DNA of 64,000 nt, from the NCBI GenBank assembly GCA_945873095.1, contig CAMCBU010000007.1, positions 1-64,000 on the forward strand, written 5' to 3'. Shown here piece after piece: positions 28,734 through 38,235 of the stretch; position 1 is the first letter of the stretch; each line of letters starts with the position of its first letter. The notes under the pieces are model-generated. The model saw only the letters and a list, made by a program, of their open reading frames with translations, was not told where the DNA came from and searched no databases. Source of the DNA: Klebsiella pneumoniae (lineage in GTDB: Bacteria; Pseudomonadota; Gammaproteobacteria; Steroidobacterales; Steroidobacteraceae). Position numbers and translations under genes: made by a program.

Positions 28734-31700
28734 AGGCCCTGCAAGCGCTCGAGCGTGGCCGCATCGGCTTGCCACATGCCGCGTCCGTTGGCTTCGATCA
28801 GGCGACCCACAGCGTTGCGTAACGCCTGCGGATTGGCCGTCTCGAGACGTCGACGCATCGACTCGTCGAGCAAAAAAGTCTTCGCAGCGTCATCGAATAC
28901 CCATTGATCGACCGAGCCGATGGCGCCCCAACCGACCAGATGCGTAAAGCGGTTGCTGATCTCGGCGGCGCCGCTATGACCATGCGCGAGCATGCCCTCG
29001 TACCACTTGGGATTCAGAAACTTCGAGCGCGCTTCGATACGCAGTAGCTCATCTGACCCGGCCACTTTGACGTCCCCGGTATACGTCTCGGCATAGGTCA
29101 GCGGGACTTTGCCACTTTGGCTTTTTTGAGCGGCGAGCTGGATAGCACCGGAATGTCCGTAATAGTGGGTCATGTCGGTAAGACCGTATTCGACCGAATC
29201 GATGGCTTGGAAGACATGATCCACCTTGCCCAATAAATTTTTGAGCGTGGCAGGTGCGGCCGCACCATTGCGCTTACCACCGGCGGTATAGGCGTTGCGC
29301 CTCTCGTACATGGCGGCAAGCTCATCGGACTCTTCCCACTGACTCTCTTCGATCAACTCATCCACGCCGGTGCCGTAAAGTCCGGGGGCTTGCGTGAAGA
29401 CACGCGCCGTCGCCTCATCGAGACTGCGGCCCTCGGCGAGCAGATCGTCGGTATGTGCCTTGATGAAGTTCTGCTCACGCGGCTCATCCACGGTCGCTGC
29501 GACTCGAAACAATTCATCGAGCAGGTCGAGTGTCATCTGGAAGGTGTCGCGGAATATCGACGACACATCGAGCAAGACGTCGATACGCGCACGCCCCAAT
29601 TGCTCGAGCGGAATCAAGCGATAGCGGAAGATCTTGCCTTGTCCGTCACGCTCGGGCTCGGCACCGATCAACGCCAGCACCACACCGAGTCCCTCGCCTT
29701 CGCTCTTGATGGTATCCATGGCCCACAGCGCCTGCGCCACGGTGCGCGGCAAAGAGCCATGCTCGGCGAGGTGCTTCTGCAGCAGCGCCTCGGCCATGCG
29801 CCGACCACGCTCGAGCGCGAGATCGGTCGGCAAACGCCACGGGTCGATGCCGTGAATGTTGCGCCCCGAGGGCAGCGCTGCGGCACCGGCTCGCACCGGG
29901 TCCGCGCCGTAGGCGGGTCGGATGTAGCCACCCTCCAGAGCATGCATCAGGGCGTCGAGTTCTTCGCCGCAACGCGACATCCCCGTGAGAATGCCGCGAC
30001 CTTCACCGATGTGCTCAAGAAGCGATGCGGGAGCCGGCGTCTCGGCAGCGTGTTCGCGCCACACCCGCGCGGGGTCTTCGCGACCGAGCACGGAACGCTC
30101 CACGAGTGCGTCGCGCAGCTCGCGTACCGCGCCAGGCTCGAGTCCTAAACTCTGAGCGATGGCGGTGAAGCCACCCATGCCTCGACGTGGCACGTCCATC
30201 GACGCCTCGATGAGCGCGCGGGCGCGCTGTCGATCCGGTGCCTGACCGAAGACATGCAAGCCATCGCTGATCAGTCGATCCTCGATCGAGGCCAGCCACG
30301 CTTGAACTCGCGCACGATAAGCAGCGATCGGCTCATCGGCGAGACGCGCAATTTCCGGCAATAACCCGTCGAGCGTATCGTTCGCATCATCAAGCCGAGC
30401 ACGAACCTGCGCGAGCTGCTTGTAGAGACCGGCGCGCGCATACGGTGGCACCGCATGACTTACGATGGTGGCATACGCGCGGCGCCGCGCAATCGCAGCC
30501 TCGGCGGGATTATTGAGCGGATACAGATACAAGTTCGGCAAGCTGCCAAGCAGCTGATCCGGCCAGCAATCGGCTGTGAGTGCCGCCTGTAAGCCGGGCA
30601 TCCATTCGGCGGTGCCATGCATGCCGACATGGATCACGGCATCCGCTTTGAAGCCCTGCTTCAGCCACGCGTAGAACGCCGCGTACTGGTGGTGTGGCGT
30701 GAACGTTTTCTCGAACAGCAATTTCATCGGATCGCCCGGCACACCCATCGGTGGCTGCACGCCGAGCAACACATTGCCGTATTCCAAGGTATCGAGTCGT
30801 AGCGCATCGCGACCGGCAGGCGCGATATCGCCCGGCGCAGCGCCCCAATAGCGATCAATACGATCGGCTGTTTTGCTGCTGATCAAACCGCGGTATTGGG
30901 TATTCGTCAGCGCATGTGAGCTCTCGCCCTTGGCGAACGCCTCGAGCTTCACAAGCAACTCGTCGATCTCGAGCGGCGCCCGACCGATCGAATAGCCGGA
31001 TTTCTTCAAGCGCTTGAGCACAGCAACGACGGAAGCGGGCACATCGAGCAGCGCCGCGGTGCCTGCCTTGCCGAGGCCGGGTGGGAAGTTATACAAAACG
31101 ATCGCGACCTTGCGCTCGGCGGCGGGCTTGCGTCGCAAGCGGATCCAGCCCTCGACCTGATCGATCGCTCGCGCAATCCGATCCGGCACCGCCGTCAACT
31201 CGCCATCTTTGATCGCACCGAGCGCGACACTGCTCGCCACGCCATCCATCTCGGGCAAGTCGTACATGACGACCGACTGCATCGAGATCACGCCGCGTTG
31301 CTGCCAATCACGCTCATCCTGCATCAGCAGCGGTTGCGCCACGACGTAAGGCACATCGAGCTTGGCCAACAAATCAGCGGCCGTCTCGTGGTAATGCCCA
31401 GGCTTGGTGGAAGAGGCGGGCCCCCCGACGATCGAGAAACCCATGGTCGATAGCAAGGCATCGATCGGTTGATCGACCAACCACTCGCGCACGGCCACAT
31501 GCGCCTCGATCCCGGAGACGAACACCGGCAACACCGCAAAGCCGCGCGCCTCCAGACCATCGGTCAACTGCTGCAAATAGGCTAGGCGTTGCACCACGTG
31601 CTTGCGCATACCGAGTACGGCGACGAGTGGCTGACCCGGCCGATAGCGACCGTTTTTCTTGGCCCATTTCAGATACGCATCGGGATCGTCGAACAGCGCA

Positions 31701-32326
31701 CCGCTGCGCGGATCCCAGCAGCCCATGGTCGGGATGATGCTCACCGGTGCGACATTGATCTGCTCACCGAAGGTGTCGCGCACGATCAACTTGATCATCT
31801 CGGTGATGTTGCGAGCGTCGGGCTGATTCCAATACAGGTTCACGCCGAGCCAAGTTCGAAAGCCGGCGAGCTTCTGCGGAATCAGCGGCAACATCTTCGA
31901 GGCGATTTTGACGAGCTTGGTGTAGGCGTAGAGCGCATCCTCGTCGCGCCCGCGCGTGATCAGCCGCATCAGCAGCTTGACCGCTTTCGGCGCTTCGCCT
32001 TTCTTCTCCTTGAAGCGATGCTCACCGACCCGGGTGAGCGCCATCACCTCCGGCATGCTCTCGTAGGCAAAGACCGCCTTCGCGGCCGAGCTCTCGAGAT
32101 GCCGCGCGAGCCAATCGGCTTGCGAGCGCAGATTGATGAGACTGATGAAGACCACGTCCGATCGCGCCAGATCCTCGGCCAGCGCCTCGCTGCCCTCATC
32201 GACATGGGCATCGTGATAGCGACGCAACTCGACCGGGAGGCCCGCTCTCGCCAATGCCTGTTCGACGTCCGTCCAGACGGCCGCGTTGAACCGCTCGATC
32301 CCGACGATGAAGGTGATCGTGGTCAT
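28685..32326 (-). CDS. bchH: Magnesium chelatase subunit H
   Basis: ORF begins at 32392 but MTTITFIVGIERFNAAV at 32326 has SD GGGAGGG; LLGVQPPMGVPGDPMKLLFEKTFTPHHQYAAFYAWLK and VIHVGMHGTAEWMPG are BchH/ChlH-type; N-terminal DUF3479-like domain. Confidence 0.93.
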   Translation of the reverse strand: MTTITFIVGIERFNAAVWTDVEQALARAGLPVELRRYHDAHVDEGSEALAEDLARSDVVFISLINLRSQADWLARHLESSAAKAVFAYESMPEVMALTRVGEHRFKEKKGEAPKAVKLLMRLITRGRDEDALYAYTKLVKIASKMLPLIPQKLAGFRTWLGVNLYWNQPDARNITEMIKLIVRDTFGEQINVAPVSIIPTMGCWDPRSGALFDDPDAYLKWAKKNGRYRPGQPLVAVLGMRKHVVQRLAYLQQLTDGLEARGFAVLPVFVSGIEAHVAVREWLVDQPIDALLSTMGFSIVGGPASSTKPGHYHETAADLLAKLDVPYVVAQPLLMQDERDWQQRGVISMQSVVMYDLPEMDGVASSVALGAIKDGELTAVPDRIARAIDQVEGWIRLRRKPAAERKVAIVLYNFPPGLGKAGTAALLDVPASVVAVLKRLKKSGYSIGRAPLEIDELLVKLEAFAKGESSHALTNTQYRGLISSKTADRIDRYWGAAPGDIAPAGRDALRLDTLEYGNVLLGVQPPMGVPGDPMKLLFEKTFTPHHQYAAFYAWLKQGFKADAVIHVGMHGTAEWMPGLQAALTADCWPDQLLGSLPNLYLYPLNNPAEAAIARRRAYATIVSHAVPPYARAGLYKQLAQVRARLDDANDTLDGLLPEIARLADEPIAAYRARVQAWLASIEDRLISDGLHVFGQAPDRQRARALIEASMDVPRRGMGGFTAIAQSLGLEPGAVRELRDALVERSVLGREDPARVWREHAAETPAPASLLEHIGEGRGILTGMSRCGEELDALMHALEGGYIRPAYGADPVRAGAAALPSGRNIHGIDPWRLPTDLALERGRRMAEALLQKHLAEHGSLPRTVAQALWAMDTIKSEGEGLGVVLALIGAEPERDGQGKIFRYRLIPLEQLGRARIDVLLDVSSIFRDTFQMTLDLLDELFRVAATVDEPREQNFIKAHTDDLLAEGRSLDEATARVFTQAPGLYGTGVDELIEESQWEESDELAAMYERRNAYTAGGKRNGAAAPATLKNLLGKVDHVFQAIDSVEYGLTDMTHYYGHSGAIQLAAQKSQSGKVPLTYAETYTGDVKVAGSDELLRIEARSKFLNPKWYEGMLAHGHSGAAEISNRFTHLVGWGAIGSVDQWVFDDAAKTFLLDESMRRRLETANPQALRNAVGRLIEANGRGMWQADAATLERLQGLYADIEDRLEGVGVAA

Positions 32327-32353
32327 GCATCCCTCCCGATTGACATATCGGAG

Positions 32354-32371
32354 TGTCTTGTTATGTTGACA
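32354..32371. promoter_or_regulatory. Candidate PpsR/CrtJ-type operator TGTC-N10-GACA
   Basis: TGTCTTGTTATGTTGACA exact match to TGTC-N10-GACA in the bchH/bchI divergent region. Confidence 0.6.
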
Positions 32372-32412
32372 TATTGAAGGCCGGGTCACCACCGGTCGGT
32401 TTCGGGGGCGCT

Positions 32413-33426
32413 TTGCAACAGACTTTTCCGTTCACCGCCATCGTCGGACAGGACGACCTCAAGCTCGCCGTATTGCTCAGCGTGATCGATCCGGCCATCG
32501 GCGGCGTTCTGATCACGGGCCATCGCGGCACCGCCAAAAGCACGGCGATCCGCGCCCTCGCCGATCTGCTGCCGCCGGTCAGAGTCGTCGCGGGCTGCCC
32601 CTACCGCTGCGATCCGAACGAGCGCTCGCCAGACTGTCCGCGTTGCGCGAGCCAATCTGCGTCGAAAGTGCAAACACAACCGGTTCCCGTCGTCGATCTG
32701 CCGCTCGGTGCGACCGAAGATCGCCTCGTCGGTTCGGTCGATCTCGAGCGCGCGCTGGTCGATGGCGTTCAAGCCTTCTCCCCTGGTTTGCTGGCAGCCG
32801 CACACCGCGGTTTTCTCTACATCGATGAGGTGAACCTGCTGGAGGATCACTTAGTCGACCTGTTGCTCGATGTCGCGGCGAGCGGTCGGAACGTCGTCGA
32901 GCGGGAGGGTTTAAGCGTGCGCCACCCGGCACGCTTCGTCCTGATCGGCTCCGGGAACCCCGAGGAAGGCGACCTGCGCCCGCAATTGCTCGATCGATTC
33001 GGCTTGCACGCCAGAATCAAAACACTGCACGACATCGACCAGCGAGTGGAAGTGGTGCGTCGACGACTCGCGTTCGAGAACGATGCCGCAGCTTTCGTCG
33101 CGAGCTTCGAAAAAGCACAGAACGCACTGCGCAAGCGATTGCAAAAAGCCATCAGCGCTCGGCCCAAAGTCACCCTGCCCGATCCAGCGCTCTTGCTGGC
33201 CGCGCAGCTCTGTGACCGTCTGGGTATCGATGGGCATCGCGGCGAGCTCGCCCTCACCCGCGCTGCCGTCGCACTGGCCGCCTACGAGGGCAAAAAATCT
33301 GCGGATCCCGAGCTCGTGGCGCGAGTCGCTCCGCTCGCACTCGCGCATCGTCTGCGCAAGGATCCGCTCGAACCCGCCGCCGACGATGAGCGCGTCCAGC
33401 GAGTGCTCCAAGAAGCCCTCGGCTGA
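32413..33426 (+). CDS. bchI: Magnesium chelatase ATPase subunit I
   Basis: FPFTAIVGQDDLKLAVLLSVIDPAIGGVLITGHRGTAKST, VDLPLGATEDRLVGSVDLERAL, LYIDEVNLLEDHLVDLLLDVAASG. ORF opens at 32353 (GTG); TTG at 32413 fits the family N-terminus better. Confidence 0.93.
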   Translation: MQQTFPFTAIVGQDDLKLAVLLSVIDPAIGGVLITGHRGTAKSTAIRALADLLPPVRVVAGCPYRCDPNERSPDCPRCASQSASKVQTQPVPVVDLPLGATEDRLVGSVDLERALVDGVQAFSPGLLAAAHRGFLYIDEVNLLEDHLVDLLLDVAASGRNVVEREGLSVRHPARFVLIGSGNPEEGDLRPQLLDRFGLHARIKTLHDIDQRVEVVRRRLAFENDAAAFVASFEKAQNALRKRLQKAISARPKVTLPDPALLLAAQLCDRLGIDGHRGELALTRAAVALAAYEGKKSADPELVARVAPLALAHRLRKDPLEPAADDERVQRVLQEALG

Positions 33427-33446
33427 AGCGACCGGTAGCCTGCGCG

Positions 33447-35246
33447 ATGTCGCAACCCCCGTTGATGCGTCTGCCGATCGGTGGCCTCGTGGCACTGGAT
33501 GTGCCGCGTCTGGCACTGATGCTGCTCGCCGTCGACCCGGCTTTGCGTGGCATCGCCCTCGCGGCGCCCGCAGGCAGCGGCAAAAGCGCACTGTTGCACG
33601 GTATGCGCGAACTGCAACCGGATCTGCCTTGGGTCGAGTTGCCACTCGGCTGTGACGGCGAAGCCTTGCTCGGCGGACTCGATCTCGAAGCCACCTTGCA
33701 CCAAGGCCGTCGCGTCATCCGCACCGGCGCGCTCGCCAGAGCCCACGGTGGGTTTCTTTTGGCCGAGTCCTGCAATCTCATGGACGACGCGAGTGCAAAT
33801 ACCCTGCTCGGCGCGCTCGAGGATGGCGTCGTCCGTATCGAGCGCGAGGGTCTCAGTCTGCGCAGCCCCGCCGAATTTCGCTTGCTGACCAGCTTCGATC
33901 CTGCCGAAGGCGCGCCGCGCGCGCACCTTCTCGATCGCCTCGGTCTGATCGTGATGATGCCGACCATTCGAGCAAGCCAAGCGCGTGCCAGCATCGTCCG
34001 GCGACACTTGCAACCGGATACCGAAAGCTGGCGTGATGAAGCGCAGTTATTGCGCGGGCTGATCGAGAGCGCTCGCGAACACTTGCCCTGTATCAAGCTC
34101 GGTGACCCACAACGTCACGAGCTGATCCGCATGGCTGACGCGCTCGGCGTGCAAGGACACCGCGCCGATCTCTTCGCCTTGCGTGTCGCGCGCGCGAGCG
34201 CGGCCTTGGGTTTACGCGATGCGGTGCAGCGCGAGGATCTGGAGCTCGCCGCACGACTCGTCCTGCTACCTCGCGCCACGCGACAGCCGGATATGACGCA
34301 AACGGCGCCGCCGCCTGAACCGCCCGCAGCCGATTCCTCGCCGCAGAACGACCAAACCGAGCCCGATTCGAACGCCGTGCCACCGGAGGATCAACTCGAA
34401 CTCGCCGAGGAAGTGTTGGAATCTCTCGCCGTGGATTTGCCCGACGCCCTCGCCTCGCTCTCTTTCGCCAGACAACGCAGCGGCCGCAGCGGATCGCGAG
34501 GTGCCACGAGCGGTCAACGTGGCCGGCACGTCGCGAGCGTGCCCGGCTTACCGCGCGGACAGCGTCTCGATGTCATTGCCAGCTTGCGCGCCGCGGCCCG
34601 ATGGCAACGCGTGCGAACCCGTCGTCGCCACGGCATCGCGATCACCAGCGACGACTTTCGCATCAAAAAATATCGCAGCAAAGCCGGCGCCCTCTTCATC
34701 TTCGCCGTCGATGCGAGCGGCAGCATGGCGCTCAACCGCATGCGCCAAGCCAAAGGTGCCGTTCACGCGCTACTCGAGCAGGCTTACGTCAATCGCGACC
34801 GCGTCGCGCTGCTCGCCTTCCGAGGTCACGAGGCAAATCTGCTATTGCCACCGACCGGCAGCGTGGAGTTGTTGCGTCGGGCGGTCGATCAACTCCCCAC
34901 CGGCGGCGGTACGCCGCTCGCCGCCAGTCTCGTGGCGAGTGTCGAGGTTGCCGAGCAGGCCAGGCGGCGCGGCTTTGGCAACATCGTGCTCGTATTGCTC
35001 ACCGATGGGCGCGCCAATGTCGGCTTGAAAGTCGATCGCGCCGGCGTCGATGCTGAGGTGCAAAAGCTCGCTCGAGCCGTCGTTGCAACGGGCATTCGAT
35101 CGCTTGTAATCGACACGCAGCGGAGCTTCTTGAGTCAGGGCAACGCGACTCAGTTGGCGCGCGCGCTCGCGGGCGATTATCTCTATCTACCCAATGCGCA
35201 AGGCACGGCCATCGCCGCGGCGGCCCGTCAGGTTGCCAGTGCCTGA
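33447..35246 (+). CDS. bchD: Magnesium chelatase subunit D
   Basis: AAA-like N-domain, Pro/acidic linker (PPPEPPAADSSPQNDQTEPD...), VWA domain IFAVDASGSMALNRMRQAKGAVHALLEQAY. Confidence 0.93.
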   Translation: MSQPPLMRLPIGGLVALDVPRLALMLLAVDPALRGIALAAPAGSGKSALLHGMRELQPDLPWVELPLGCDGEALLGGLDLEATLHQGRRVIRTGALARAHGGFLLAESCNLMDDASANTLLGALEDGVVRIEREGLSLRSPAEFRLLTSFDPAEGAPRAHLLDRLGLIVMMPTIRASQARASIVRRHLQPDTESWRDEAQLLRGLIESAREHLPCIKLGDPQRHELIRMADALGVQGHRADLFALRVARASAALGLRDAVQREDLELAARLVLLPRATRQPDMTQTAPPPEPPAADSSPQNDQTEPDSNAVPPEDQLELAEEVLESLAVDLPDALASLSFARQRSGRSGSRGATSGQRGRHVASVPGLPRGQRLDVIASLRAAARWQRVRTRRRHGIAITSDDFRIKKYRSKAGALFIFAVDASGSMALNRMRQAKGAVHALLEQAYVNRDRVALLAFRGHEANLLLPPTGSVELLRRAVDQLPTGGGTPLAASLVASVEVAEQARRRGFGNIVLVLLTDGRANVGLKVDRAGVDAEVQKLARAVVATGIRSLVIDTQRSFLSQGNATQLARALAGDYLYLPNAQGTAIAAAARQVASA

Positions 35247-36403
35247 GCGAGATCGGCTTTGAGATCCTCGAGCGCCTCGAGCCCGATCGACAGTCGCACC
35301 GTTGCGGCGTGAATGTCGGATTTGACTCGATCCTCCGCGTCGAGATCCTTGGGCTGCATCAACTGCGGTGGCATCACCAAAGATTCGGTCGAGCCGAAAC
35401 TGGGCGTCATCGCGAAATACTGTAGCTTTTCGGCAAACTGCCTACCCGCCTCGGCGCCGGCTACGACATCGAAGGTGATGACACAGCCGAAATCGCGCAT
35501 TTGTCGCCGCGCGAGGTCGGCGCCTTGCGACGACGCGAGACCCGGATAGCGCACTCGCGCACAAGCCGGGTGTGATTCCAGAAACTGTGCGATCGCCAAG
35601 GCACGCGCAGATTGCTCGCGGTAGCGCAGCAGATACGTGCGCAAACCGCGCACCATGAGCGAGGCCGATAACGGATCGAGCTGTGCGCCAAAGAGACCGA
35701 AGTCATGACGCAACCGTCCGACGCTACTGCGATCGCCGATCACAGCCCCGCCCATGACATCGCCGGCACCGGTCGTGAACTTGGTCAGACTGTGGATATA
35801 CAAATCGATGTCGAACTCGCCGTGCTGATGCAAACCTGCCGCGGTGTTGTCGATGACCGTCGTCACGCCGAACTCACGCGCCATGGCAGTCAGCGCGGCG
35901 ATGTCGGCGATTTTATTGACAGGGTTGGTCGGACTCTCGAAGAACATGATCTTGACGGGCCGCGATCCGAGCACGGCACGCACGCCTTCGAGATCCTCGA
36001 TCGAGAGCATCGTGTGCGAGATACCAAAACGCGCGAGCAAGGTGCGGATGATATGCCGGGTCGGACCATAACCCTCGACGAAAAAAAGCACGTGATCGCC
36101 CGACTGGGTCAACGCGAGCAGGGTCTGCGCGATGACGTTCACGCCCGAGGCGGTGGTGAGGCACTCTTCGCGTCCTTGCAAAGACGCCAACGCCTGCTCG
36201 AGCTGCCGCACAGTCGGATTGGAGGCGCGCGAATAGAAGAAGCCGGCACGCTCGCCGCGGTAGACGCGCAGCGTCTCGGCGACGGTCTCGCTCTCCCATT
36301 TGACGTTCTGATAAATCGGAAACAGCAGCGGGTGGTTGTCTGCTGGCGTTTCGACGCCCGCTGGATGCTGTAGCGCCGTCTCAGCTCGCTCGGGTTTTTT
36401 CAT
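35228..36403 (-). CDS. Cys/Met metabolism PLP-dependent enzyme (cystathionine gamma-synthase/lyase family)
   Basis: YSRASNPTVRQLEQALASLQG, SLTKFTTGAGDVMGG, FGSTESLVMPP. Confidence 0.92.
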   Translation of the reverse strand: MKKPERAETALQHPAGVETPADNHPLLFPIYQNVKWESETVAETLRVYRGERAGFFYSRASNPTVRQLEQALASLQGREECLTTASGVNVIAQTLLALTQSGDHVLFFVEGYGPTRHIIRTLLARFGISHTMLSIEDLEGVRAVLGSRPVKIMFFESPTNPVNKIADIAALTAMAREFGVTTVIDNTAAGLHQHGEFDIDLYIHSLTKFTTGAGDVMGGAVIGDRSSVGRLRHDFGLFGAQLDPLSASLMVRGLRTYLLRYREQSARALAIAQFLESHPACARVRYPGLASSQGADLARRQMRDFGCVITFDVVAGAEAGRQFAEKLQYFAMTPSFGSTESLVMPPQLMQPKDLDAEDRVKSDIHAATVRLSIGLEALEDLKADLAQALAT

Positions 36404-36439
36404 CGCCCGGATTGTACCGAAACGCCCGGCGCTCGCTCG

Positions 36440-37291
36440 TCAGGGATTTCCGTCATTGTGCGCCATGCGCTCTTCGCGGGCGCGACGCTGTTCCTCGCGG
36501 CGCATGTAGAGCGTCGACAACACGACGCCCACCGCAACCACCAGCACCATCAGCGTCGCCAAGGCGTTGATGTAGGGACTGACCCCGCGCCTGACTCGCG
36601 AGAAGATCTCCATCGGTAGAGTCGAAGAGCCCGGACCGGAAACGAACTGCGCAATGACGACGTCGTCCCACGAGAGCGTGAACGCCAACAGCCAACCCGA
36701 GACCAGCGCCGGTGCGATCAGCGGCAACGTGATACGAAAGAACACCGTCGCCGGCTTGGCGCCCAGATCGAGGGCGGCCTCCTCGAGTGAGTCGTCGAAA
36801 CCCGCGAGACGCGACTGCACGATGACGGTGACATAAGCCATCGCGAAGGTGATGTGCGCGATCGTGATCGTCACCATCCCGCGACCCGAGGGCCAACCGA
36901 TCGCTTGCTCCAACGCCACGAACAACAACAACATCGCAATACCGGTGATGATCTCCGGCATCACCAGTGGGGCCGTCGTCATCGCCGAGAGAAAAGCGCG
37001 CCCGCGAAACGGTCCGAAACGCGTCAACACGACACCGGCGAGCGTGCCGAGGATCACCGCACCGCTCGCCGACATGGCGGCGACCTTGATCGAGATCCAA
37101 GCCGCGCCGAGCAGTTGGTCGTTCTCAAGTAGCCGCGCATACCACCGCAGTGTCGGCGAGTTGTCTCGATCCCACACCGTGACGAGACGCGAGTTGTTGA
37201 ACGAGAAGACGATCATCGAGAGGATCGGCACGTAAAGGAACGCCAAACCCAACCCGAGCATGGTCGCGCGGAACCAGCCGCTCTGCTTCAT
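36440..37291 (-). CDS. potI: Spermidine/putrescine ABC transporter permease (PotI/PotC-like)
   Basis: FNNSRLVTVWD, EEAALDLGAKPATVFFRITLPLIAPALVSGWLLAFTLSWDDVVIAQFVSGPG. Confidence 0.92.
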   Translation of the reverse strand: MKQSGWFRATMLGLGLAFLYVPILSMIVFSFNNSRLVTVWDRDNSPTLRWYARLLENDQLLGAAWISIKVAAMSASGAVILGTLAGVVLTRFGPFRGRAFLSAMTTAPLVMPEIITGIAMLLLFVALEQAIGWPSGRGMVTITIAHITFAMAYVTVIVQSRLAGFDDSLEEAALDLGAKPATVFFRITLPLIAPALVSGWLLAFTLSWDDVVIAQFVSGPGSSTLPMEIFSRVRRGVSPYINALATLMVLVVAVGVVLSTLYMRREEQRRAREERMAHNDGNP

Positions 37292-37301
37292 GCGCGCGCC
37301 C

Positions 37302-38225
37302 TCATCGTCGTGCCGCCTCGAGCTCGCGCCGTTGATGACGCTGAAAGAGCAGGATCGGCAGCAACAAGACCAGCAACAGGACGATGGCGACCGCGCCGGC
37401 AACAGGCCAATTCCGCGCGCCGAAGAACTGCGCCGAGAGCACCGTACCGATCATCAGTTGATCGGTACGACCGAGCAGCGAGGGAATGACGAACTCGCCC
37501 ACCGCCGGAATGAACACGAGCAAACAGCCGGCGACGACACCCGGCGTCGACAGCGGCAACGTCACCTTGAAGAACGACTTGAACGGTCTTGCCCCGAGAT
37601 CCGCAGCCGCTTCGAGCAACGTGAGATCGTGTTTTTCGAGGTTGGTGAACAGCGGCAAAATCATGAACGGCAAGTATGAATAGACGATACCGATGTACAC
37701 CGCGAAGTCGGTGTAGAGCAGCGTCAGCGGCTCATCGATGAGCCCCATGGCGAGCAGCGTGTTGTTGATCACGCCGTTCGTTTTGAGCAAGCCGACCCAG
37801 GCGTAGACGCGCAGCAGGAAGGAAGTCCAGAACGGCAGAATGATCAGCATCAACAGCAGATTTCGAGTGCTGGGCTTCGAGCGAGCGATGGCGTAGGCCA
37901 TCGGATAGCCGATCAACAGGCACCAAAAAGTCGACACGGCTGCAACCTTGACCGAGTACAGGAAGGTGTGGAGGTAGAGACTCTCGCGCCACAACACTTG
38001 GTAGTTGTCGAAGTTAAAACTCACCACCAAACGCCGAGTTTCCTCGACCCACTCCAGCAACGGCGCATAACCCGGCTGGATCGGCTGCATCCACGAAAAA
38101 GAAATCTTCAGGACGATGACAAACGGGATGGCGAAAAACGCCAACAACCATAGATACGGCACCCCGATGACGAGATTACGGGGCCGGCTCCAGCTCTTGA
38201 CGGTCGATAGCAGTGCGCGACGCAA
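37302..38225 (-). CDS. potH: Spermidine/putrescine ABC transporter permease (PotH/PotB-like)
   Basis: EAAADLGARPFKSFFKVTLPLSTPGVVAGCLLVFIPAVGEFVIPSLLG. Confidence 0.92.
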   Translation of the reverse strand: MRRALLSTVKSWSRPRNLVIGVPYLWLLAFFAIPFVIVLKISFSWMQPIQPGYAPLLEWVEETRRLVVSFNFDNYQVLWRESLYLHTFLYSVKVAAVSTFWCLLIGYPMAYAIARSKPSTRNLLLMLIILPFWTSFLLRVYAWVGLLKTNGVINNTLLAMGLIDEPLTLLYTDFAVYIGIVYSYLPFMILPLFTNLEKHDLTLLEAAADLGARPFKSFFKVTLPLSTPGVVAGCLLVFIPAVGEFVIPSLLGRTDQLMIGTVLSAQFFGARNWPVAGAVAIVLLLVLLLPILLFQRHQRRELEAARR

Positions 38226-38235
38226 GCTGATCTCG

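Noticed and set aside
31589-32377. 262-aa plus-strand ORF opposite bchH
   Set aside because: Antisense shadow ORF with typical RRXD-rich composition; bchH frame is clearly coding.
28685-35246. Reading the H/I/D set as cobaltochelatase CobN/CobS/CobT
   Set aside because: Subunit H has BchH/ChlH-type N-terminal domain and LLGVQPPMGVPGDPM...MHGTAEWMPG; I and D have BchI/BchD architecture (VWA with Pro/acidic linker).
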